Shown piece after piece: positions 12,301 through 24,900 of a DNA stretch of 64,000 bases. Source of the DNA: Sabellastarte sp. h YS-2021 (Eukaryota; Annelida; Polychaeta; Sabellida; Sabellidae); NCBI GenBank assembly GCA_964017235.1, contig OZ024929.1:26223464-26287463 (forward strand), in the 5' to 3' direction. Both the position numbers and the translations under genes were made by a program. The notes below the pieces were generated by a model. It was not told where the DNA came from and did no database searches. It saw only the letters and a list, made by a program, of their open reading frames with translations. Numbering within the stretch: position 1 is the first letter of the stretch; each line of letters starts with the position of its first letter.

Positions 12301-15300
12301 CTGCCCACCAAATTTGAGCTCGATTGGTGTTATAGTTTTTGAGTTATAGGGGCGAAACGGTGCACAGACAGACGGACAGACAGACAGACAGACAGAAACA
12401 AACTGATCACAATAACCCTCTCCTATCGTCGAGCGTTAACAAGGCCTGAAAGAACAAAACAGGACAAAAGAGCTGCATTGCAATTAGGACAAGAGTGGAC
12501 AAGATTTACTTCAAAAGCTTCATGGTTTTGTGCTTCCTAACAACCTGCCACAATAGAACAGATTCTTTAATTGATAACATAAAAGGCAAAATGTATTATA
12601 AATTATGATTTATAAATGAGAATTAGTCTTCAAAAAAGATATAAATTTCATTGACAACAAAGAAATATTTTCATTCTATGACAATGAGTTTAGTTTTAAA
12701 ACTGCAAATATGAATTTAGAATGTAAATAACATTTAAAATATAATTAGATACATGTAACCATTCAATATTTTAAAAATATTTTTGAAAATAACAATAGAC
12801 TCTATTACACAAGTCTGCGTTTAGATTTGAAAATTCTGGCTATAAATTCAGGAAGCATGTGAGAATTCCAAAGTTATTTATTTGATTAAAATAGTTTAAT
12901 GTTTTCTAGCACAAAAATTTTCAAAATGCAGGGGAACAATGTACAAAGGTTCTGAATAATGCAAAGGGTGTGAAGAAAAACAACTCTAAATCAATTACAC
13001 ATATTGACTGAAATTAGTTCAGTCAATCTGTGTAAAAATGAACCATATATTTCAGTCATTACATGAAATGACTGAAAATTTTAGTCATTACACGTAATGA
13101 CTGGTCATTTCAGTCATTACGCGAAATGACTGAAACTTTCAGTCATTACGCGTAATGACTGGTTTCACAGATTGACTGTAACATATATATGTGTGTGTGA
13201 AGCAAAAGTGGAACAAAAAAAAGTGGAATATATATGCTGTTCTTTCGAATGTATATTGTTTTCTTTTCTTTTACTTTCTTCCATTTCACTTAGACTTCTA
13301 CATTTAATTAATTTTAGCTCAAGTGGGAAATGAATTTGTGAAACTTTAATGCATTCAAATTCCTGAAGTGATGCACTAAATCACTTATAACTTGAAAAGT
13401 ATTGCGTTCACAGCATTTTGTTAAAATATGTTATTAGGCTACTTTTTCCACAGCTACACCAAGTCCAGTAACTTGTTTGGTCTTAATTTTGTGCATTATT
13501 GAAGTGTGGAATGGATCATGATCTCCTACTCTTATTCCTAAGCCTAGATTTTTAATTTCAATTGCTAAATCATTCATAAATATTGCAATATATAAACTCA
13601 TACTTTTCTTTCCCAATAAAACCAGTAACATTTTTCTAGCACTATAGCTTGACTTGTTTGTAACTTGATTTTTCTTGTAAGCAATAACTCTGAAGCAAAA
13701 TCAGTAACTTTTGAACAAAAAGTCTAACACACTTTGGTTCACTGGATTTTATTAGTGGTTTTGTTAAGTTTTTAGTTGAAGCACAACCAGTAATTTTAAA
13801 CAATAGTTCTTAAGCATCTTAGTCCACTGCATTCAATTAGTGTTTTATACTTAAGTCTGATACTAATGACATTTTGAACAGAGATGTCTCTGGTCAGTGT
13901 ACCCTTTCACTTGAGACCTCTTCTCTGAGAACATTACCAAAGAATGTAGGACATACAGAATCCAGGAAAAAAATGCCTCCTGGACAAAATGCCTCACAGA
14001 AAAAAATGCCTCCTAGAAAGAATGCCTCCTGGATATTTTGTGACTAGGAAAAAATGGCTCCTGAGAAAAAAAAGTTATTTCAACTTGTAAACATGTTACA
14101 TATGAAACCTATAACGTATAATATCAAAAACATGTTAATTTCAGATATGTACAGTCAAAACCAGAACGTACAATATCGTGAAGTACAAATTACAAATATC
14201 TTCTTGAAAGGGTATCCCTTCAGCTGTACTCTGGAGCAGTTTAAAAGCAGGATTTATGGCTGTGAGGTTTCTTGATGAAATAGTTGTGGCCTTTATGGCT
14301 TTCAATATGCATTCTTATCAAATTACAACATAGGTTATCCCCTCTGTAAGGAGTTGATCGCAGTTAGATGCACTAGGAGGGGCAGAAATGTAATTACAAG
14401 AAAAACACGACACCTGTCATAATGGAAACCGGGGATGAGCAGCCAGCCAAAAGAGTGAGAAGCACCAGCAAAACCTTACTAGAGAAACTTACATACCTTT
14501 GTACAGCTAAGCAAAATGGGTAAAAGACTGTGAATTTTTGACAGGCATTGGTGACTATAAGACTCAAGTGGAAAAAATGGAGATGCCTCTGAAGTTGTAA
14601 TGTGAACCTGTAGTGTTATAATACTTGAAAGAACTTTTTTTTCTTAGGAGGTATTTTTCCTGGTCATAAAATATTCAGGAGGCATTCATTCTAGGAGGTA
14701 TATTTCCTAGGAGGCATATTTTCTAGGAGGCATTTTTTCCAGGAGGCACTTTTTCCGTGCATCGGACATACATTCTTTTGAGAAGTAAATTTCACACCTA
14801 CAATTTCTCTTCTGCCAAGCTGTGGTCGTTCTTTCATTTGTTAAATATGGTAACATACACAATGCAATAAACTTTACATTTTCTATTCCTTGTGATGCAT
14901 ATCTTCACATCTTTTACGGCTTACTTCACACTTTTTCATCAGGGCCGCTTCGTTTTTTTCAGCAAAAACATTTTTCTAGTTAATGATTAATTAATCATTA
15001 CGAATTTTCCAAATAAGGAAAACACAAAACTGCCAGTATCTCAAAAACTGTGCGCGATAGAGCAATTTTGACGAAATGTTTTATCCAAAGGGTATCTCTG
15101 AAGATTATGTAACCCATTTTTCAAAAAAAAATTTGAATTTTTGGCAAAATTTACAGAACACAAAAATGCTTATATCTCGAAAAGCATGCGAGATAGGGCG
15201 ATTTCGATGAAATTTTTGACCCACAGGGTATCTCTGTGGAGTAGCTATCCCAATTTTCAAAGAAATTTTGTCTCGCCAAAAATTGTGGCCATTTTGAATT

Positions 15301-15932
15301 TTCAAATTTTTGGCAAAAATTGCACAACACAAAGATGTTTATATCTTGAAAACCGTGCCAGATAGAGCAATTTCGACAATTTTTTTATCTGCGGGGTATC
15401 TCTGCAGAGTAGCCATCCCGATTTTCAAAAAAATTTTGTAATTAACTACGCAGACTTTGGTTTCCACCACAGTATAAAGCAATAAGCAGAGCATTTTCTT
15501 AATATTAATCACCTTTATATCCTTTTAAGGTTATCTTTTTTTTGCAAGTGATCCTCTAGTTAATCTTAGGGCTGGGAATGTAAAAAAACAACCTATTCAG
15601 GAAATATCTTGTGAATCTATTGCAGGGTCAGATTTCATCTTTGTTCCATAAATGCTTTATATCTCCTTATTTTTGGCCTCAAGTGTTTAGATGTAAAACA
15701 ACTTACAAGAAATCAAAGGCTGCAAATCTTGGTAGTGTTGTATTTAACATTTGACCCCTATTTCAAGGTCAAATGGAGTAGACTGAACATAAAGACCTTA
15801 CAGCTTGCCTCTTATTGATCCAGAGGTTCAACCTTAAAGGAAATGATGGGTTGTGAATCTTTTGGCTATGTCAAATTTGTCCTGCAACATCTCCTTCAAG
15901 GTTAAATGGTATCAACATACCCTGTCCCTCAC

Positions 15933-15967
<35 letters not shown>

Positions 15968-18900
15968 GTTTCCTGTCAAGTGCAGTGTCTGGTTTCCCAT
16001 GTTTAAGTCCAGTGTGGTACTCAAATTACTTCAAAACTGACACTGGTAGATGTTGACATTAAATAATGCTTGCCTTTTCAACACCAGTATGAATATATCC
16101 AACAGTATGATTTACAATGAAACTGTGTTACAGTAAAAAGTGAAGTACTAGTTAGTTTCAAAATATATACATGTTGTCACTGCCAGTAATTCAAAGTGGT
16201 TCTAGTATTGTAGAAATGAATTGCCGTCACTGTTGCACACCCTGTACTTGCTGTTGTGCATGTTTTGAGAAAATAGTCTTTCACACTTTTAATAACACAA
16301 GAAGACCTGTCATTTATGCAATTTTCTGTGTAAACTATGTTTATAAATAGATTTCTTTTATAATAAAGACAGTTGAATTCAGATTTATGTAACATCATAA
16401 ATAATGCACATATATTATATTACAGTTAAATCCTATGAAAATTGAAATTATGAGAAAACTACTTGTACTTATCCAGGACCGGGACCCAGTGTCACAAAGC
16501 CTCCTGGAGATAAAGGTCACCTTAAATTTGAGGATTTCCTTCAATTTATCCCTCCTTGTCAGTTTCACAAAGCTTTCTTACTTCAAAGAAACCTTGAAAT
16601 TTGAAGGAAATTCCCTTAAATTTTAAAGAAGCAAAGGACCTACCTTAAATTTGATCAAATGTCCTCTGAGGAATGTTTAATACTTTTAAAGAAAATTTGC
16701 TCCCTCCTAAAGTTTGAATGAAAATCTTTGAGAGTTAAAGGAAGTTTTGTGAACCTGAATTTTAAGGTGGCCTTCCAAAAGAAGAAAAAGAATGGCCATT
16801 ACTTGAAAGAGGCTTTGTGACATCGGGCTCAGGTATTTACTACTATTTAAGGTTAATTGCACTCAGTAGGGCTGCACTTAAAGGGTTTGACTGTATAAAA
16901 CTGTGAGAGTGATTTCTCCATTATTAAATTATTAACAGAATTTCTTGTATTTTGTTTCAGCTGGCACCAAATGTAAATGACTCGTCTACATATGCTTACT
17001 TTTGACCTCTCTTTGTTTTATTAATTAATAACATAGGACTTTGTTAATCTTTTCATCTGTTATAAAATTATTTTCATTAAAGTTTCTGTATATAATTCAG
17101 TTTTTCATAAATGCCCAATAATTTGAATGCTTTTACAATAAGAGAAAAACATAGAAGATAACGTAGAAATGAAAAGTGTAATCAGCTTTCACTAAGCAGA
17201 AGCTTTTGAAATGGTTTCTAATCTTACTGCTTTCCAAGCTTTTCTCCAAATTATGTGAAGAGGTGTTAGGCCATATACTTTACTTTCATTTCCCAAATTA
17301 TTAAGATTGTAGAAGTTACACAAAAACTGGACTTGAAAAGGAAAATCGTACTTGGTGTGAGGAAGATGTTAATGATTTTGTGTGGTTCTGAGTTTAGGGT
17401 GATATGGTAGTTGGCAGTGCATGGTATGTGACAGTATGTGTTACAGGTGGAGGTATTGTGTTGAAGAGTGTTCATGTTGTTTGCATTAGGGTGATGAAAT
17501 GAGTGGTACTGTGTACCCCATGGTGTTTCAAAGAGGGCACCATGTTAAGGATTGTTTCATATTTAAGTCATAAGAATCTTGCATTCTTTGGTGAATTTCC
17601 ATTGATGAGATGTTGTGTGAATACAGCACATTAACAAAAAATGGCTTCGTATGATAATACAGATAGAAACTCCATTATCCAAACGTGCTGGGAGAGTAAC
17701 ATTTTGCTCAAACTAAAGCCTCTCTTACATCCCATCATATATGTATATGTTACAGTGAATATGTGAAGCTATTACTTGACAAAACCAGTGAATACGCGTA
17801 TTCCCTAAAATTTTCAGTGAATACGCGTATTCTCTAAAGTGGTCAGGGAATACGCGTATTCCCTGAAAATTTTAGGGAATACGCGTATTCACTGGTTTTG
17901 TCAAGTAATAGCTTCACATATTCACTGAACTGAAATCAGTGAATATGTGTAATGGTTCATCTGTTTTTAGTGCTTTTAAATATTGAACTTTTGTGTAGAG
18001 ATTATATGCAAGTTGCTTTTTTAAATAATTAACCTTTGGGTAGAGATTATATGAATGTTGTGATTTAAATTTCATGTTTATATATCCTGCTCAAAAAGTC
18101 TTAACTTTAACTTTTAGTTTGACACAGTTGTCTATTTTAGAATATTTAAAATAGACGGTTGCTTTGAATTAATAGAATTTTTAGTTATGGATCCCTGACA
18201 AATATTTTTGACACAAAACACATATTTAGTTGGAGACTGAATGGCTTCCCTTGAATTTATAATAACAAAGGGATTATTTCTTTAACCTTACCCACCTGTT
18301 TGACCACTGTAGAATGGATGACTTCTCTGTAATTGAAAGTATTAAAGATCATATAGCAAAATAAAGACAAATCACAGGACTGGGAAGCCAATTGGATTAA
18401 CTGAGATTGTTTAATTATGTCCACCCCACTGGGGGGTGGACATATTATTTTTGCTTTTTCCGGCGTCCGGCGTCCCACTTGGTTTCCAGACATTTTAGGC
18501 AACAGTTCTTATCCTATCTTTACCAAATTTGGCAGGCAGGTTTATTGGGTTAATAGCTTGTATGGGATTGCTTTTGGTGATGATAGCTCTATAGTTAACT
18601 GAGTAATAGCTACTTTGCTACTTTTGAGTAGCTCTTTGGTTTCCAGACATTTTAAGGAATGCTATTAAGCCTAGCTTTCTGAAATTTGGTATGGAGGTTC
18701 ATTGGGTTAATAGCTTGTATGGGATTGCTTTTGGGGGGAATTGCTTCATAGATGAGTGAGTAATTAATTAAATAAATGAGTAATTAGCTATTTTGAATAC
18801 TGAAAAAGGCAAATGTGCTCATATCTCCTAAACCGTGCGAGATAGAGCGATTTCGTCGAAATTTTCGACCCACAGGGTATCTAAGGAATGTACTCTTCGC

Positions 18901-21900
18901 AATTTTCAAAAAAATTTTCCCCTCCCCAAAAATGGCGGCCATTTTGAATTTTCGAATTTTGGCCAAAAATGGCAAAACACAAATTTGCTTCTATCTCCTT
19001 AACCGTGCGAGATAGAGCGATTTCGTCGAAATTTTCGACCCGCAGGGTATCTAAGGAATGTACTCTTTGCAATTTTCAAAAAATTTGCCCCTCCCCAAAA
19101 ATGGCGGCCATTTTGAATTTTCGAATTTTGGCCAAAAATGGCAAAACACAAATTTGGTTCTATCTCCTTAACCGTGCGAGATAGAGCGATTTCGTCGAAA
19201 TTTTCGACCCACAGGGTATCTAAGGAATGTACTCTTTCAATTTTCAAAAAATTTTCCCCTCCCCAAAAATGGCGGCCATTTTGAATTTTCGAATTTTTGC
19301 CAAAAATGGCAAAACACAAATTTCCTTCTATCTCCTTAACCGTGCGAGATAGAGCGATTTCATCAAAATTTTCGACCCACAGGGTATCTAAGCAATGTAA
19401 TCTTTGCAATTTTCAAAAAATTTTCCCCTCCCCAAAAATTGCAGCCATTTTGAAATTTCGAATTTTTGCCCAAAATGGCAAAACACAAATTTGCTTCTAT
19501 CGCCTTAACCGTGCGAGATAGAGCGATTTCGTCGAAATTTTCGACCCACAGGGTATCTAAGGAATGTACTCTTTTACAATTTTCCAAAAATTTTCCCCTC
19601 CCCAAAAATGGTGGCCATTTTGAATTTTCGAATTTTTGCCAAAAATGGCAAAACACAAATTTGCTTCTATCTCCTTAACCGTGCGAGATAGAGCGATTTC
19701 GTCGAAATTTTCGACCCATAGGGTATCTAACAAATGTACTCTTGCCAATTTTCAAAAAATTTTCCTTTTCCCAAAAATGGCAGCCATTTTGAATTTTCAA
19801 ATTTTTGCCAAAAATAGAAAAACAGGAATTTGCTTCTATCTTCTTAACCGTGGAAGATAGAGTGATTTCATCAAAATTTTCGAGCCAACCAATGCAAAAA
19901 GGCATGAAGGTGAAATAATTTACATCTACACTAATAAATATTTAAGCATCATTGATATATTTTACAAATGAAACAGGGTCTTGTAAGACTACTGTACAAT
20001 TTTGGCAAAAGGTTCATGGGGTGGACATTACACATGATAATGTGTGTTCTTCTATGCTATCCTGTTTCTATTCGCATCTACTATCAACAGGGCGTCCTAT
20101 TTTTAGTTAATACTTTAAGCCTTGAGAGAAAACTGCTATGACAAGTTGGTGTCTAATAAATTATAAGCATTCATATTGTTTAATAAATAAATATGTAATA
20201 TTGTGAATAGTCAGCCTCTTGTATTATATTTTGTCAAAATATATTTATATTTTAAATTCAGTACCAAGCTACATTGCTTCCCCTGACTCTCAACACAATC
20301 ATCATTATTGGCTATTACTGAATTGTATACTGGACAAAGTGGACATTTATACAGTTAAATCAAAGGACTAGGAAACCAAACAGATTGAGATGTGTCATTT
20401 TCTAACCCATTAAAACATCATTTAATATTTACAAAATAATACACTGTTCTTGAAAATCTTTAGTTTTTTTAAAATCAGTTGCAGTTTGTCTTGTCTTCAC
20501 AACTACATAAAAGTTAGTTGCAGAGCTCAATGTTAACAGACATGAATACTGCCTTTTGGCAAAGTGATATTTTTGTGTTTTTGTTTTGTTTTTTTTTCTG
20601 TTTTTTTTTTCGTTGTTGTTATGGTACAGTAAAAGTTATGTAAAATCACTGTTGGGAGATTTTAATGGTTATAGTACATAAACACACACGAGTCCATAGC
20701 AAAAGTTATTTTTTATATATTATAAGAATACAAAGCTGCATTCTCAACAATTTCTAGTTAGGGAATACGCGTATTCCCTGATCATCAAAACCAGGGAATA
20801 CATGTATACGCGTATTCCCTGATTACACATATTCACTGTAACATATATACACATAAGTGTACTGCGAATACTGTTGAAAAATACAAGCATAGCCTGCTAG
20901 TGGGATTGCAGAGATTTGCACATGTAAACAAGCTGCATTCATCCAACAAGAGTGTTACTACTTGAATATCCGAGAACAGACTGTGACTAGCTACAAGCTA
21001 CACAGAGGGTTTATGTACATGCAAGGCACACGTGCATGTATGATACAACATGTGCAATTTGTATAAGTAAAGGGTTAGGACCTACAACACTAGCAAGGAA
21101 AATGCAGGTGCCCAAGCCTCTCGTAAATTCCCCTTGATACATGGATGTGTTTGTAGCCACACTGCATGCATGCAGAGAATAATGTGCATGTCAATTTTTA
21201 TGACGGGGTCTCTGCGACCTTGAAATTATGTTATAAAATAACGTGTAGGTTTAATGTCCCTTGCAAATGAACCCATTTTTATGTCGTCACTCTGCGGCGT
21301 GGGCGTACGCGTCCGTGTGAACAACTTCTCCTCCAAAACTACAAGGCCTAGAGACGTGCTGTTTTTTTTAAAAGATACCTTATCTATCGAGGATGAAAAA
21401 TTGTTCAAGGCATGCAAATCTGTATGTTCGTCTGTTTGCTAGAGACATTACAAGGGGGGTACCCCCACCAAAAGTGTGAAAATTTCAACACTTAATCACA
21501 ATTTCTCAGTGACTATTGCAGGGATTTCTCTCATATCTTGCATATATGTACTAGGCCACAGGTAGATTCTCTTGTGTGAGTATGAGACCTGGATCTGTCT
21601 TACTTTTTTTTAAATAAATTTTTTTAATAATTTTTAATGCATTAAAATTCATGAAATCATGCACAAAATCATTTATAACTTGAAAAGTGTTGCATTTAGA
21701 GCATTTTGTTAAAATATGTTATTCAGCTACTTTTTTCATAGCTACAATATGGTGAGTAAGTTGGGTGCCTGTCTCAATAGCTAAGTGAGTAATAGCTACT
21801 TTTGGGCTTTTCAGTAACTTCCATCATGAGTAAAATCACTTGTAACTTAAAAACTATTGCATTTAGAGAATTTCGTATAAATATGTTATTCAGCTACTTT

Positions 21901-24900
21901 TGGGTCAGCTATAACATAGTAAAATTTTAGACCTGTAGCTCATGGCATAGCTGAGTAATAGCTACTTTTAGGTTATCACTGTTGAGTAAATCGCTTATAA
22001 CTTCAAAACTATTGCATTTAGAGAATTTCGTATAAATATGTTATTCAGCTACTTTTGGGTCAGCTATAACATAGTAAAATTTCAGACCTGTAGCTCATGG
22101 CATAGCTGAGTAATAGCTACTTTTAGGTTATCACTGTTGAGTAAATCGCTTATAACTTGGAAACTATTGCATTTAGAGTATTTTGTTTCAATATGTTATT
22201 CACCTATTTTGGGATCAGCTATAACATAGTGAAGTTTCAGATCTGTGGCTCATTGCATAGCTGAGTAATAGCTACTTTGAAGTTCTCACTATTGAGTAAA
22301 TCACTTGTAACTTAAAACCTATTGCATTTAGAGAATTTCATATAAATATGTTATTCAGCTACTTTTGGGCCAGCTATAACATAGTGAAATTTCAGATCTG
22401 TAGGTCATGGCATAGCTGAGTAATAGCTACTTTAAAGTTCTCACTATTGAGTAAATCAGTTGTAATTGGAAAACTATTGCATTTAGAGTATTTTGTATAA
22501 ATATGTTATTCAGCTACTTTTGGGTCAGCTATAACATAGTAAAATTTCAGACCTGTAGCTCATGGCATAGCTGAGTAATAGCTACTTTTAGGTCATCACT
22601 ATTGAGTAAATCAGTTGTAACTTCAAAACTATTGCATTTACAGTATTTTGCTTAAATATGTTGTTCACCTACTTTTGGGTCAGCTATAACATAGTAAAAT
22701 TTCAGACCTGTAGCTCATTGCATAGCTGAGTAATAACTACTTTGAGGTTCTCACTATTGAGTAAATCAGTTGTAATTGCAAAACTATTGCATTTAGAGAA
22801 TTTAGTATAAATATGTTATTCAGCTACTTTTGGGCCAGCTATAACATAGTGAAATTTCAGATCTGTAGGTCATGGCACAGCCGAGTAATAGCTACTTTGA
22901 AGTTCTCACTATTGAGTAAATCAGTTGTAATTGGAAAACTATTGCATTTACAGAATTTCGTATAAATATGTTATTCAGCTACTTTTGGGTCAGCTATAAC
23001 ATAGTAAAATTTCAGACCTGTAGCTCATGGCATAGCTGAGTAATAGCTACTTTTAGGTCATCACTATTGAGTAAATCAGGTGTAACTTCAAAACTATTGC
23101 ATTTACAGTATTTTGCTTAAATATGTTGTTCACCTACTTTTGGGTCAGCTATAACATAGTAAAATTTCAGACCTGTAGCTCATTGCATAGCTGAGTAATA
23201 ACTACTTTGAGGTTCTCACTATTGAGTAAATCAGTTGTAATTGCAAAACTATTGCATTTAGAGAATTTAGTATAAATATGTTATTCAGCTACTTTTGGGC
23301 CAGCTATAACATAGTGAAATTTCAGATCTGTAGGTCATGGCACAGCTGAGTAATAGCTACTTTGAAGTTCTCACTATTGAGTAAATCAGTTGTAATTGGA
23401 AAACTATTGCATTTACAGAATTTCGTATAAATATGTTATTCAGCTACTTTTGGGTCAGCTATAACATAGTAAAATTTCAGACCTGTAGCTCATGGCATAG
23501 CTGAGTAATAGCTACTTTTAGGTCATCACTATTGAGTAAATCAGTTGTAACTTCAAAACTATTGCATTTACAGTATTTTGCTTAAATATGTTGTTCACCT
23601 ACTTTTGGGTCAGCTATAACATAGTAAAATTTCAGACCTGTAGCTCATTGCATAGCTGAGTAATAACTACTTTGAGGTTCTCACTATTGAGTAAATCAGT
23701 TGTAATTGCAAAACTATTGCATTTAGAGAATTTAGTATTAATATGTTATTCAGCTACTTTTGGGTCAGCTATAACATAGTAAAATTTCAAACCTGTAGCT
23801 CATGGCATAGCTGAGTAATAGCTACTTTTAGGTTATCACTGTTGAGTAAATCGCTTATAACTTGGAAATTATTGCATTTAGAGTATTTTGTTTCAATATG
23901 TTATTCACCTATTTTGGGGTCAGCTATAACATAGTGAAGTTCCAGACCCGTGACTCATTGCATAGCTGAGTAATAGCTACTTTGAAGTTCTCAATGTTGA
24001 GCAAATCACTTATAATTTGAAAGCTATTGCATTTAGAGAATTTAGTATAAATATGTTATTCAGCTACTTTTGGGTCAGCTATAACATAGTAAAATTTCAG
24101 ACCTGTAGCTCATGGCATAGCTGAGTAATAGCTACTTTTAGGTTATCACTGTTGAGTAAATCACTTATAACTTGGAAACTATTGCATTTAGAGTATTTTG
24201 TTGCAATATGTTATTCACCTATTTTGGGGTCAGCTATAACATAGTGAAGTTCCAGACCTGTGGCTCATTGCATAGCTGAGTAATAGCTACTTTGAAGTTC
24301 TCACTGTTGAGTAAATCAGTTGTAATTGGAAAACTATTGCCTTTACAGAAATTTGTGCAAATATGTTATTCAGCTACTTTTGGGTCAGCTATAACATAGT
24401 GAAATTACAGACCTGTAGCTCATGGCACAACTGAGCAATAGCTATTCTCAGGCACTGACTGTTGAGTAAATCGGCTATAACTTGAAAAATATTGCATTTG
24501 GAGTATTTTGTTAAAATATATTGTTCACCTACTTTTGGGTTAGCTATAACATAGTGAAATTACAGACCTATAGCTCATGGCATAGCGGAGCAATAGCTAT
24601 TTTCAGGTTCTCACTATTCAGTAAATCAGTTGTAACTTGAAAACTATTGCATTTACAGTAGTTTGCTTAAATATGTTGTTCACCTACTTTTAGGTCAGCT
24701 ATAACAGAGCAAAAATTCAGACATGCATAGCTGAGTAATAGTTACTTTGAGGTTCTCACTCTTGAGTAAATCAGTAGTAACTTGAAAACTATTACATTTA
24801 GAGTATTTTGTTAAATATGTTATTCACAGACGTTTTGGTCAGCTATAACATAGTGAAATTGCAGACCTCTATGTCATGGCATAGCTGAGCAATAGCTTCT

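Larger units (their letters stand above)
17743..20849. mobile_element. Palindrome-array element B, 3.1 kb with nested repeat copy 2
   Basis: Left end TATATGTTACAGTGAATATG; right end, inverted, TATATGTTACAGTGAATATG. Subterminal palindromes are of the type CAGTGAATACGCGTATTCAC and CAGGGAATACGCGTATTCCC at 17802-17905 and 20758-20822. Its ends match element A except for systematic base changes. The 1.7-kb CCACCCC repeat (18416-20106) is inserted inside. No transposase. Confidence 0.65.
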
